NCBI RefSeq assembly: GCF_023704175.1
Contig: NZ_CP084530.1
Location: 1,324,001-1,388,000 of the forward strand
Length of the DNA: 64,000 nt
Direction: 5' to 3'
Source: Paenibacillus sp. YPG26
GTDB lineage: Bacteria; Bacillota; Bacilli; Paenibacillales; Paenibacillaceae
Shown here: positions 29,463 through 38,090 of the stretch, one piece after another
Layout of the letters: every line of letters begins with the position of its first letter
Numbering within the stretch: the first letter of the stretch is position 1
The notes under the pieces: model-generated
Seen by the model: only the letters and a program-made list of their open reading frames with translations
Database searches by the model: none
Told to the model about the DNA's origin: nothing
Made by a program: the position numbers and the translations under genes

Positions 29463-30494
29463 ATGAAAAGTATTTTCAAGTCTAGTGCGGTACTTCTGTT
29501 GACAGTCACAATGCTATTAATCTCAGCTTGCGGAAACACAGATTCTGGAAGCAAGTCAGGCACTGCCTCTACCACTGGGGCTGAGAATTCCGCGAATACA
29601 GACAAGAAGATTACGCTCGGCTTTGCTCAAGTAGGAGCAGAAAGCGGCTGGAGAACAGCTAATACGAAGTCCATCCAGGATTCGGCCAAAGAAGCCGGTA
29701 TTGATCTCAAGTTCTCGGACGCCCAGCAAAAACAAGAAAACCAAATTAAAGCGATCCGCAGCTTTATCGCTCAGAAGGTGGATGTCATCGCCTTCTCGCC
29801 GGTTGTAGAATCCGGTTGGGACACCGTGCTTAAGGAAGCGAAGGATGCGGGTATCCCCGTAATCCTTACGGACCGGGCTGTTGATTCCAAAGATACATCG
29901 CTCTATCAATCCTTCCTTGGCTCAGACTTCGTAGAAGAGGGACGCCGAGCCGGCAAATGGCTTCTGGAAGAAATGAAAGATCATCAAGGCCCTGTGAACA
30001 TTGTGGAGTTGCAAGGTACCACGGGTTCAGCGCCGGCCATTGATCGCAAGGAAGGCTTTGAGGAAGTCATTAAAGAGAATCCCAACCTGAAGATTGTGAA
30101 GTCTCAGACAGGCGATTTCACACGGGCCAAAGGCAAAGAAGTTATGGAAGCGTTTATCAAATCCGCAAAGGCTGAAAATACCAAGATGGATGTACTGTAT
30201 GCCCACAATGACGATATGGCGCTTGGAGCTATTCAAGCCTTAGAGGAAGCGGGTATCAAGCCTGGAGTAGACATCAAAATTATCTCCTTGGACGGCATCA
30301 AGGACGCCTTTCAAGCTATGAAGGACGGCAAGATCAACGTCATTGTCGAGTGTAACCCGCTGATGGGACCTCAGTTGATGCAAATTGCGAAGGACATTGT
30401 AGCCGGTAAAGAGGTAGAAAAGCGCATTCTGACCGATGAAGGCGTGTTCCCGCAAGATACAGCCGAGAAAGAGCTGCCGAACCGTAAATACTGA
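29463..30494 (+). CDS. ytfQ: Galactose/galactofuranose-type ABC substrate-binding lipoprotein (YtfQ-like)
   Basis: The 343-residue lipoprotein (lipobox 'ISAC', Cys near 23) resembles E. coli YtfQ throughout. Shared blocks are 'QVGAESGWR', 'QQKQENQIKAIRSF', 'PVVESGWDTVLKEAKDA', 'ELQGTTGSAPAIDRK', 'GDFTRAKGKEVME' and 'YAHNDDMALGAI'. YtfQ binds galactofuranose and galactopyranose and delivers them to YtfRT-YjfF. AAGGAGGGG precedes ATG 29463. A large hairpin separates it from the ATPase gene, which often lets the binding protein be made in excess. A paralogue lies at 39129. Confidence 0.92.
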   Translation: MKSIFKSSAVLLLTVTMLLISACGNTDSGSKSGTASTTGAENSANTDKKITLGFAQVGAESGWRTANTKSIQDSAKEAGIDLKFSDAQQKQENQIKAIRSFIAQKVDVIAFSPVVESGWDTVLKEAKDAGIPVILTDRAVDSKDTSLYQSFLGSDFVEEGRRAGKWLLEEMKDHQGPVNIVELQGTTGSAPAIDRKEGFEEVIKENPNLKIVKSQTGDFTRAKGKEVMEAFIKSAKAENTKMDVLYAHNDDMALGAIQALEEAGIKPGVDIKIISLDGIKDAFQAMKDGKINVIVECNPLMGPQLMQIAKDIVAGKEVEKRILTDEGVFPQDTAEKELPNRKY

Positions 30495-30529
30495 TCCTGT
30501 AGTATCTGTATTCCGAATTGATTAGAGCA

Positions 30530-30596
30530 AGAAGCCGTCTATTAATTGAGGCCGGGCTGGAAGCACCTGCCTTAAGCATGGCCTCGGACGGCTTCT
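30530..30596 (+). promoter_or_regulatory. Intercistronic stem-loop between binding protein and ATPase genes
   Basis: Outer stem AGAAGCCGTC / GACGGCTTCT (30530-30539 with 30587-30596) encloses inner GAGGCC / GGCCTC (30548-30553 with 30580-30585). No T-run follows, so it is more likely an mRNA-stabilising or partial-termination element that sets a higher level of binding protein than of ATPase. Confidence 0.6.
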
Positions 30597-30631
30597 CTTC
30601 ATTCTACGAACGTGATAGGAGGGTACCAGCA

Positions 30632-32161
30632 ATGGAAGAAGAGAAGAAACCCCGCTTACTTATGAACCGGATAAACAAACATTTCCCCGGTGTTAAGGCG
30701 CTTACAGACGTTAGCTTTCGCATGTTCCCTGGAGAGATTCACGCATTGATGGGTCAGAATGGTGCCGGCAAATCTACACTCATTAAGGTGTTGACCGGTG
30801 TGTATTCGATTGATGCTGGTGAAATCTGGCTGGATGACAAGGAGATTCGGGCGCAAAGCCCGCTTGAGGCTCAAGAGCTTGGAATCAGCACGGTGTATCA
30901 AGAAGTTAATCTATGTGCCAACCTAACGGTTTCGGAGAACATCTTCATCGGGCGCGAGCCTATGAAGAGAGGCCGGATCAACTGGAAGGAGATGCATGCT
31001 CATTCCACAGAGCTGCTGAAACGGCTGAACGTAGACATTGATCCTACGAAACAGCTCGGGGATTACTCGGTGGCCATTCAACAGATGGTAGCTATCGCAA
31101 GAGCATTAAATATATCGGCAAAGGTTCTGATTCTTGATGAACCGACCTCCAGCCTTGATGCGAACGAGGTGAGCGAGCTCTTTAAAGTGATGCGCAAATT
31201 GAAATCGGAAGGATTGGCGATTCTGTTCGTAACTCATTTCCTGGATCAGGTGTACGAAATGTCTGATCGAATTACCATTTTACGAAATGGGGAATTTGTC
31301 GGGGAATATAAAGCCGAAGAATTGTCCCGCATGGAACTGGTCTCGAAAATGATCGGTAAAGCTATGGATCAGATGGAAGAGGTTCAGGAGATGGCGGATT
31401 CACATACAAGCAGCGGCAAGGTTACACCCTTCTTGGAGACCAAGCAGCTTGCACGGAAAGGCTCGATTGAACAATTTGATCTCAAGCTGTATCCCGGAGA
31501 GATTCTCAGCCTTGCCGGGCTGCTGGGCTCAGGACGGACAGAGATTGCCCGCATTCTGTTCGGAGCAGACCGAGCCGATCAGGGAGAACTTGCGATCAAT
31601 GGCACGGTGGTGAACTTGAAATCACCGCGAACCGCCATTGATAACGGCATTGCTTTCTGTCCGGAGAATCGGAAGTCAGAAGCCATTATTGAGGATCTTA
31701 CCATACGTGAAAATATAATCTTGGCTATGCAGGCCTCGCTGGGCATATTCAAGTATTTGCCGAAGAAGAGACAGACGGAATATGCGGACGAGTACATCAA
31801 GCTGCTGAATATCAAGACACCTGGACCGGAGACCTTGATTAAGAATTTGAGCGGCGGCAATCAGCAAAAGGTGATTCTGGGCAGATGGCTGCTGACGAAT
31901 CCGGACCTCCTTATTCTCGATGAACCGACACGTGGAATTGATGTAGGCGCTAAAGCGGAAATTATGAAGCAGATGGGCCGTTTGTGCCAGAAGGGAATGT
32001 CAATTCTGTTCATTTCCTCCGAGCTTGAAGAGGTTGTGCGCACCAGCCATAGAATCGCCATCCTGCGTGACCGCCACAAAATTGCCGAGATTGATAACCA
32101 TAATGTCAGCCAGCAGGATATCATGAAAGCAATTGCAGGAGGAATGCCAAATGAGAAATAA
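30632..32161 (+). CDS. ytfR: Sugar ABC transporter ATPase, double nucleotide-binding domain (YtfR-like)
   Basis: ATG 30632 is chosen because AGGAGGG lies eight bases before it; the longer frame from 30518 overlaps the hairpin. The 509-residue protein has two ABC cassettes. The first has Walker A 'GQNGAGKST' (about 44-52) and Walker B 'VLILDEPTSSLD'. The second has a degenerate Walker A ('GLLGSGRTE'), signature 'LSGGNQQKV' and Walker B 'LLILDEPTRGIDVG', as in RbsA, MglA and YtfR. It energises import through the two permeases that follow. Its 3' end overlaps the first permease gene by 11 bases. Confidence 0.92.
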   Translation: MEEEKKPRLLMNRINKHFPGVKALTDVSFRMFPGEIHALMGQNGAGKSTLIKVLTGVYSIDAGEIWLDDKEIRAQSPLEAQELGISTVYQEVNLCANLTVSENIFIGREPMKRGRINWKEMHAHSTELLKRLNVDIDPTKQLGDYSVAIQQMVAIARALNISAKVLILDEPTSSLDANEVSELFKVMRKLKSEGLAILFVTHFLDQVYEMSDRITILRNGEFVGEYKAEELSRMELVSKMIGKAMDQMEEVQEMADSHTSSGKVTPFLETKQLARKGSIEQFDLKLYPGEILSLAGLLGSGRTEIARILFGADRADQGELAINGTVVNLKSPRTAIDNGIAFCPENRKSEAIIEDLTIRENIILAMQASLGIFKYLPKKRQTEYADEYIKLLNIKTPGPETLIKNLSGGNQQKVILGRWLLTNPDLLILDEPTRGIDVGAKAEIMKQMGRLCQKGMSILFISSELEEVVRTSHRIAILRDRHKIAEIDNHNVSQQDIMKAIAGGMPNEK

Positions 32162-33167
32162 GCTGTTTTGGCCGCTCGTAACCTTGGTCGTCTTACTCTT
32201 GGCCAATTTAATTCATAACCATGAATTCTTCAAAATCACCGTTCAGGATGGTCATCTGTTCGGCAGCTTGATTGATATTTTGAACCGTGCCGCACCTCTT
32301 GTGCTGATCTCGATCGGAATGACCTTTGTTATCGCTACCAAAGGAATTGACCTATCCGTAGGCTCGGTAGTATCCATTACCGGGGCAATGGCTTGTCTGA
32401 TCATCAGCCAGGGTGACGGGTCGAGCATGAGTGTGCTGTTCTCGGCTCTTGGGATCTCCCTTGTGCTGGCGCTTGCTGCCGGAGCCTGGAACGGACTGCT
32501 CGTCAGTGTGCTGGGCATACAGCCGATCGTTGCAACACTGATTCTGATGGTGGCGGGACGCGGGGTGGCCCAGTTAATCACAGATGGACAAATCCTGACG
32601 ATTTCCTCGAAGCCGTATTCCTTTATCGGAGCTGGTTATTTATTCGGACTTCCGTTCTCTATCTACATTATTGCCTTCTTCTTCATCATTGCAGCCGTCT
32701 TGACCAGGAAGACCGCTGTGGGTCTGTTCATCGAGTCGGTAGGCACGAATCCGACAGCAAGCCGCCTTGCAGGAATCCGCTCCGGGCTGATTATCTTTAT
32801 CGTATATTTGCTGTGTTCGTTCCTGAGCGGGATCGCGGGTCTTATTTTAAGCTCTAACGTATCCAGCGCGGATGGTAACAATGCGGGGCTCTGGTATGAG
32901 CTGGATGCAATATTGGCTGTGGTCATCGGCGGCAATTCCCTGAACGGCGGACGCTTTTATCTGACTGGAACAATTATTGGGGCATTAATTATTCAGACCT
33001 TGACCACTTCCATCTATTCAATGGGCGTTCCTCCGGAAGTTACGCTGGTTGTTAAATCTGTAGTCGTGTTAATTGTCTGCTTGATTCAATCTGAGACTTT
33101 CGGGGCTGCATTCGCCGCTAGGCGCAGAAAGAAAAATGAAACTGCCAAACAGGGGGTATCGGTATGA
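32151..33167 (+). CDS. ytfT: Sugar ABC transporter permease (YtfT-like)
   Basis: This 338-residue integral membrane protein of the RbsC/YtfT family has 8-10 helices. The typical segments are 'LVLISIGMTFVIATKGIDLSVGSV' near residue 50 and 'AVVIGGNSLNGGRFYLTGTIIGALI' near residue 260. ATG 32151 lies after GGAGGAATGCC inside the end of the ATPase gene. It pairs with the next permease to form the heterodimeric channel. Confidence 0.92.
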   Translation: MRNKLFWPLVTLVVLLLANLIHNHEFFKITVQDGHLFGSLIDILNRAAPLVLISIGMTFVIATKGIDLSVGSVVSITGAMACLIISQGDGSSMSVLFSALGISLVLALAAGAWNGLLVSVLGIQPIVATLILMVAGRGVAQLITDGQILTISSKPYSFIGAGYLFGLPFSIYIIAFFFIIAAVLTRKTAVGLFIESVGTNPTASRLAGIRSGLIIFIVYLLCSFLSGIAGLILSSNVSSADGNNAGLWYELDAILAVVIGGNSLNGGRFYLTGTIIGALIIQTLTTSIYSMGVPPEVTLVVKSVVVLIVCLIQSETFGAAFAARRRKKNETAKQGVSV

Positions 33168-34150
33168 ACATCCTGAAAATTGATAGACGTTACTTTCCCA
33201 TTCTCGTAACCGTAGCGTTATTTGTTGTTATGTTTGCGGCAGGTTCAATAGAGTATAACGGGTTCTTCTCTCTGCAGGTGTTCCTGAATCTGCTTATTGA
33301 TAATGCCTTCCTGCTGATCACGGCGGTAGGTATGACCTTCGTTATTCTTACAGGCGGAATTGATTTATCCGTGGGTTCCATGATCGCCTTCACAACGATG
33401 CTGTCGGCAACCCTTGTTCAGAATCATCATTGGTCGCCAATGCTGGTTATTCCGTTCGTATTGCTCATAGGCAGCTTCTTCGGCTGGGTTATGGGGAGCT
33501 TGATTCAGTACTTTAAGCTTCAGCCGTTTATTGTCACGCTTGCCGGAATGTTCCTGGCCCGGGGCCTATGCTATCTGATTAGTATCGAAAGCATCACCAT
33601 TGATCATGAGTGGTACAAATCCGTGTCTCAGACCAAAGTGTATTTATTCGGCAGCAATTATATCTCCATTAGCGTAATCATTGCGCTGGTTGTTGTGGCG
33701 GCAGCCATCTATATCGCGCATTATACTAAATTTGGCCGTAATGTGTACGCCCTGGGCGGCAGTGAGCAATCGTCCCTGCTGATGGGACTTCCCGTTGCCA
33801 GAACCAAAGTGCTGGTGTATACACTCAGCGGGTTCTGCTCTTCGCTTGCCGGAGTTGTCTTCACCTTCTACATGCTGTCAGGATACGGTCTGCATGCAGT
33901 AGGTATGGAGCTGGATACGATCGCAGCCGTTGTCATCGGTGGAACGCTGCTGACCGGCGGAACGGGTTATGTCGCTGGGACGGTCTTTGGGGTCCTGATC
34001 CAAGGCATCATCCAGACTTTGATTATGTTCCAGGGTACACTCAGCTCCTGGTGGACAAAGATTGCGATTGGCTTGCTCCTGCTAATGTTCATCCTGCTCC
34101 AGAAGGTGTTCATCTCACGCAAGAAAAAAAGCAGTGCAGCCGCCGCATAA
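33164..34150 (+). CDS. yjfF: Sugar ABC transporter permease (YjfF-like)
   Basis: The second permease has 328 residues and overlaps the first by four bases (ATGA). It carries the same family landmarks: 'LLITAVGMTFVILTGGIDLSVGSM' near residue 55 and 'AAVVIGGTLLTGGTGYVAGTVFGVL' near 255. Separate genes for the two permeases are characteristic of the YtfQRT-YjfF system, unlike the single homodimeric permease of ribose-type importers. Confidence 0.92.
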   Translation: MNILKIDRRYFPILVTVALFVVMFAAGSIEYNGFFSLQVFLNLLIDNAFLLITAVGMTFVILTGGIDLSVGSMIAFTTMLSATLVQNHHWSPMLVIPFVLLIGSFFGWVMGSLIQYFKLQPFIVTLAGMFLARGLCYLISIESITIDHEWYKSVSQTKVYLFGSNYISISVIIALVVVAAAIYIAHYTKFGRNVYALGGSEQSSLLMGLPVARTKVLVYTLSGFCSSLAGVVFTFYMLSGYGLHAVGMELDTIAAVVIGGTLLTGGTGYVAGTVFGVLIQGIIQTLIMFQGTLSSWWTKIAIGLLLLMFILLQKVFISRKKKSSAAAA

Positions 34151-34211
34151 TCGAAATGAGGATACGATCCGGCTGTCGACCACATTTAAGCATAAGGAGG
34201 CGGGGATACGA

Positions 34212-34451
34212 ATGAACAACACAACTGAAATCGGCTGGGAAATCTCTAAAACGGCTAACCAATTCAAATCTTCTTGTGTACTGAAGTTCGGGAAGATCAT
34301 CATTGATGCCAAAAGCATATTGGGTGTGTTCGTCTCTTTAGCCGAGCACCATAACTATGAGCTGTATGTAATGGGACCCGATGAAGACGAGGCGAAAAGG
34401 GCCCTGTCTGATCTGTTCGCCCGCTATGATCTTTCTTATATCATAAAATAA
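34212..34451 (+). CDS. HPr-like regulatory protein lacking the phosphocarrier histidine
   Basis: ATG 34212, after AGGAGGCGGGG, gives 79 residues. From about residue 11 the protein aligns with HPr: 'TANQF' for the 'TASKY' after the active-site helix start, 'DAKSILGV' for 'NLKSIMGV', and 'GPDEDEAKRALSDLF' for the C-terminal helix. The first strand and the His15 loop are shortened or missing, so PTS phosphotransfer is not possible. The serine equivalent to HPr Ser46 (Ser35 here) is kept. That is the combination seen in Crh, the CcpA co-regulator. It lies at the end of the sugar-importer operon, so a local role in catabolite control is inferred. Confidence 0.72.
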   Translation: MNNTTEIGWEISKTANQFKSSCVLKFGKIIIDAKSILGVFVSLAEHHNYELYVMGPDEDEAKRALSDLFARYDLSYIIK

Positions 34452-34486
34452 CTAGAATAAGTGGAATCCTTGAACTTCCGGCCGTT

Positions 34487-34567
34487 ATTGTCTCCTGATT
34501 TCTTAATTACTCCGCTCTTAGCGGGTGAAATCGGGAGACAAAGGCGATCGCTTTGGCTCTTTGTCTC
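34487..34567 (+). promoter_or_regulatory. Two mutually exclusive hairpins after the importer operon
   Basis: Stem A pairs TTGTCTCCTGATTTC (34488-34502) with GAAATCGGGAGACAA (34527-34541), with an inner CCGCT / AGCGG. Stem B pairs GAGACAAAG (34535-34543) with CTTTGTCTC (34559-34567) around GCGATCGC. The two share 34535-34541 and cannot form together. Neither has a strong T-run. It may end or stabilise the importer mRNA, or act as a switch before the kinase gene. Confidence 0.55.
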
Positions 34568-34602
34568 ATTTGAACGAAGATTTACGGAAGAATAAAATCT
34601 TC

Positions 34603-34631
34603 TTGTCGTATTTGTGAAAGCGCTTTATAAT
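34603..34631 (+). promoter_or_regulatory. Promoter of the two-component genes with a cre-like site
   Basis: TTGTCG (34603-34608), a 17-base spacer and TATAAT (34626-34631) form a promoter 91 bases before the kinase start. TGAAAGCGCTTTAT (34615-34628) covers spacer and -10, matches 12 of 14 positions of the CcpA site consensus TGWAANCGNTNWCA, and has a perfect AAAGCGCTTT core. It suggests glucose repression of the sensor pair. Confidence 0.6.
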
Positions 34632-34721
34632 CTGAATGGAATAATTCATCCTAATTGTAAAAATTTAAATGTCAGCGTAAATGCCCAAGCGTGAGATCAA
34701 GCAAAGTGAGGCTCTTCCGGT

Positions 34722-36542
34722 ATGAAACTATATGGTTGGATTACTTCTAGTCTACGTGCGAAGATGTTAGCGATGTTCGTCCTGCTGACGGCATTTCCGT
34801 TGATTCTCGTTGGCATGATTGCCTATTACATGTCTTACGAGACTGTATCGAAACACAGTGTTGCCGCAATACAGCTAACTGCAGATCATTTGAAGAATGA
34901 TATTGATACCTTATTCTCGGACAATCACAAGTTTCTGGATATCAGCAAGAACCCGAATGTATTAAGATTTCTTTTCATCCAGAATGAGACGTACCAAGAG
35001 GCCAAGGAGATTCTCAATACATTTAGTCTGTACCGCGATACGTACAGGTTATCTGACCGGATCAGCAATATGATGCTGTTCAATCTATATGGCAAGGGCA
35101 TCAGCGAGAGAAAAGGCATCTTTGACCTTGATCAGGACCTATCCACATATCCGGTATTTGCCAAGCTGATGAAGCAACCGGACAAGATTATGATCATTCC
35201 ACCTCTTTCCCCACAAAGACCGGACTATTTCGATCGTTCTATCGACGAGGGACAATCTGTAATCTCGATTGTATCCACAGTCAAACAGGAGATTACCGGT
35301 GAATTAATCGGATATATGGTAATCACGCTTGATGCTTCGGTAATCTCGAATTTCTGTAATAATATGCAAATTGGGCAGAGTGGATATTTTTATGTCGCGA
35401 ATGAGAAGGGCCAGCCGATTATAATCCCCGAACAGTTTGGAAAGTTCACTAAATTTGACGATGCGGAATCCAAGCTGCTGAATGGGGATATGGGGAATTT
35501 CACCCGTACTGTGGAGGGGGTTGAGCATTTCGTTGTATATACCTCTTCTGAACAGACCGGCTGGAAGATCATTGGGGAAGTACCTTTATCAGAAGTGCTA
35601 AAGGATGCCAGCCGGATTGAGAGATTGATTGGAGTCATAGTCATCTTCACGATTATTTTCACAATAGCCTTATACTTTTTTATATCATCCAAACTCATCC
35701 ATCCGATCCGCTTCCTTAAGAAGAAGATGCGCCAGGCTGCTTCAGGTTATCTGGACGCTAAGGTGCGTCAAATGGGAAGAGATGAAATCGCGGACCTCGG
35801 CTCGAGCTTCAATACCATGCTGGATAAGATCAAGATCTTGATAGAGAACAGTATAAAGGAACAGGAGTTGATTAAAATCGCCGAGCTCCGCACTCTGCAG
35901 GCTCAGATTAATCCGCATTTTTTATATAATACGCTGGATTCAATCATTTGGTTGGCTGAGAACAGAAAGAGTGAAGAAGTGATTGAGATTGTGCGCGCAC
36001 TTACTACTTTTTTCCGAATCAGTCTGAGTAGAGGACGCGATTTGATTACAATCAAGGATGAGATCGAGCATATTGGGAACTATCTAGTAATACAAAAAAT
36101 GCGTTATCGGGATATTCTCGATTATGAGATAGACATCGACGAAGATATTCTGAGCTGCCAGATTCTGAAAATGACACTTCAGCCTCTCGTTGAGAATGCC
36201 TTGTACCACGGAATCAAGAACAAACGTGGCAAAGGCATGATCCGAATTAGCGGTTCTTATATTTCCAATGATGCCATACGTATTGTCATTCAAGATAATG
36301 GAGCGGGGATGTCACAGGAACGTCTGCAGCAGCTGCAGGCTGGTATAGAGCAGAAAGTTGAGGATGAACCCAAGCAAGACGGAGGATTCGGATTTGGAAA
36401 TGTACACCAAAGGCTGCGGCTCTACCATGGAGAACTCTATGGACTTCAACTGGACAGTCAGCCCGGCGTAGGTACAACGGTCACTGTGAAAATACCTGTA
36501 AGGAGGGAATTTGATGAAGAAGGTTTTCCTGGTGGACGATGA
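34722..36542 (+). CDS. Sensor histidine kinase, YesM-type
   Basis: The 606-residue membrane kinase has TM1 (about 14-36), an extracellular Cache-like sensor (about 40-295), TM2 (about 300-322), HAMP (about 323-376) and a His_kinase domain with phospho-acceptor His399 in 'INPHFLYNTLD'. A HATPase domain follows (N box 'PLVENALYHGI', G boxes 'DNGAGM' and 'GFGFGNVHQRL'). This class usually senses sugars, often through a binding protein. Its 3' end overlaps the response regulator gene by 29 bases. The neighbours (importer, two sugar-binding lipoproteins, mannanase) point to a carbohydrate signal. Confidence 0.92.
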   Translation: MKLYGWITSSLRAKMLAMFVLLTAFPLILVGMIAYYMSYETVSKHSVAAIQLTADHLKNDIDTLFSDNHKFLDISKNPNVLRFLFIQNETYQEAKEILNTFSLYRDTYRLSDRISNMMLFNLYGKGISERKGIFDLDQDLSTYPVFAKLMKQPDKIMIIPPLSPQRPDYFDRSIDEGQSVISIVSTVKQEITGELIGYMVITLDASVISNFCNNMQIGQSGYFYVANEKGQPIIIPEQFGKFTKFDDAESKLLNGDMGNFTRTVEGVEHFVVYTSSEQTGWKIIGEVPLSEVLKDASRIERLIGVIVIFTIIFTIALYFFISSKLIHPIRFLKKKMRQAASGYLDAKVRQMGRDEIADLGSSFNTMLDKIKILIENSIKEQELIKIAELRTLQAQINPHFLYNTLDSIIWLAENRKSEEVIEIVRALTTFFRISLSRGRDLITIKDEIEHIGNYLVIQKMRYRDILDYEIDIDEDILSCQILKMTLQPLVENALYHGIKNKRGKGMIRISGSYISNDAIRIVIQDNGAGMSQERLQQLQAGIEQKVEDEPKQDGGFGFGNVHQRLRLYHGELYGLQLDSQPGVGTTVTVKIPVRREFDEEGFPGGR

Positions 36543-38085
36543 AATCCTTGTGAGAGAAGGAATAAGAGACCGTATTGACTGGGAAAGCGAGGGATTTGTG
36601 TACAGCGGTGACGCCCCGGATGGAGAATTGGCCTTACCCTTAATTGAACGAATTGCTCCGGATATTCTAGTAACCGATATTAAAATGCCTTTTATGGACG
36701 GTATTCAGCTTAGCAAGATTGTGAAGGAACGGATGCCTGAGGTGAAAATTATTATTCTCAGCGGCCACGATGAATTCACGTATGCCCAGGAAGCCTTGAG
36801 AATTGGAGTGGAGGAATACTGTCTGAAGCCGCTGAGCTCTTCAGAGCTGATTAACAGCCTGCGCAAGATATCCAACAAGATCGACAGTGAACGTAAAGAC
36901 AAACGCGAGCGGGAAGTACTTCAGGTGAGAGCAAGCGCCAATAAAAACTTCATGAGGGAACATATGCTCATTGATCTGTGCACGGGTTCCATTCCTACAG
37001 CAGATGCGATTCAGATGTCGGAAGAATTTGGCGTACCGCTGATTTCGCGCTTTTATCTGGTGACATTGTTGGAGTTCGAAGCAGCAAGCGAGGGAGACAT
37101 TGCGGCGGTAATTGATATGGAGCATGATCCGTTGTTCCAGAGAATAAGCGCAGAGTTCTCAGACCACCTGTATGTGAAGCGGAACAAGAAACAGCATGCC
37201 TGGATTCTTAAGGGTGATCATCCAGCCCAGCTTGAGTTGTTGGCAGAGAAGCTGGTCCGGGAGATGAAGCAGCTGGAGGAGAACAAGATTTGTACTCTTT
37301 ATACTGGAATCGGATCTGTGAAGAGCCGGGTTCAAGAGATTTCTATTTCTTTTTCGGAAGCTGATCAGAAGAAAAGCTACCAGCATTTCATACGAAAGCG
37401 GCCAATTAAAGGCAGGGAACTGCAGGGGATCATCGCGGATAAGCGAACCAGATTGAATGATTTCCTGGAACAGGGGGACAACTCCAAGGTAGAAGGGTTC
37501 GTATTAAGCTACATCCAGGACGAGGAAGATCATCATAATGCGCTATATTCCCATTATTTAATTATGGATATGTTAATGTCTGCCACACAGTTCATTCACG
37601 AATCCGGCGGGGATGTGAACGCGTTCATCGCGGAGCTCGAATCTGTGGAGGAGAGTCTTCAGGAAGTCTTCAGTCTGGAAGAATTGCGCAACAAAGCTTC
37701 TGTTGTTCTCAGACTCGTATTCCGGTATAGGGACCAGATCAAGAATAAATACAGTGATATCATAAGCAAGGCGAAGGACTACATCGACCGGAATTATGAT
37801 AATCCGGAGATATCACTTCAATCCGTTGCCGGTTATGTCAATGTCAGCCCGAATCACTTTAGCAGCATTTTCTCAAATGCTGTCGGCCAGACTTTTATTG
37901 ATTATTTAATCAGAACCCGTATTAGGAGAGCCATGAAGCTGCTCAAGACCACAAGTGCCAAATCCTATGAGATTGCGACCATGGTAGGGTATAACGATCC
38001 GCATTATTTCAATTCCGTATTTAAAAAAATCACAGGTGTAACCACAAAGGTCTACAGGAATCAAGAAGAGCAAATCTGTCTTTAG
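36514..38085 (+). CDS. Response regulator with AraC-type DNA-binding domain, YesN-type
   Basis: ATG 36514 lies five bases after AGGAGGGA; TTG 36511 is an alternative. The 523-residue protein has a receiver domain (1-120; acidic 'VDDE', phospho-acceptor Asp55 in 'VTDIKMPFMDG', 'LSGHDEF', Lys in 'CLKPLS'). A long middle region (about 130-415) is followed by two AraC helix-turn-helices (about 425-520; 'VAGYVNVSPNHFSSIF', 'VGYNDPHYFNSVFKKITG'). It is the partner of the overlapping kinase and probably activates the importer and mannanase genes. Confidence 0.93.
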   Translation: MKKVFLVDDEILVREGIRDRIDWESEGFVYSGDAPDGELALPLIERIAPDILVTDIKMPFMDGIQLSKIVKERMPEVKIIILSGHDEFTYAQEALRIGVEEYCLKPLSSSELINSLRKISNKIDSERKDKREREVLQVRASANKNFMREHMLIDLCTGSIPTADAIQMSEEFGVPLISRFYLVTLLEFEAASEGDIAAVIDMEHDPLFQRISAEFSDHLYVKRNKKQHAWILKGDHPAQLELLAEKLVREMKQLEENKICTLYTGIGSVKSRVQEISISFSEADQKKSYQHFIRKRPIKGRELQGIIADKRTRLNDFLEQGDNSKVEGFVLSYIQDEEDHHNALYSHYLIMDMLMSATQFIHESGGDVNAFIAELESVEESLQEVFSLEELRNKASVVLRLVFRYRDQIKNKYSDIISKAKDYIDRNYDNPEISLQSVAGYVNVSPNHFSSIFSNAVGQTFIDYLIRTRIRRAMKLLKTTSAKSYEIATMVGYNDPHYFNSVFKKITGVTTKVYRNQEEQICL

Positions 38086-38090
38086 GAAGG

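Noticed and set aside
34722-36542. The kinase as a nutrient-independent autolysis or antibiotic sensor
   Set aside because: All close neighbours are sugar genes and two sugar-binding lipoproteins are in the same unit, so a carbohydrate signal is much more likely.
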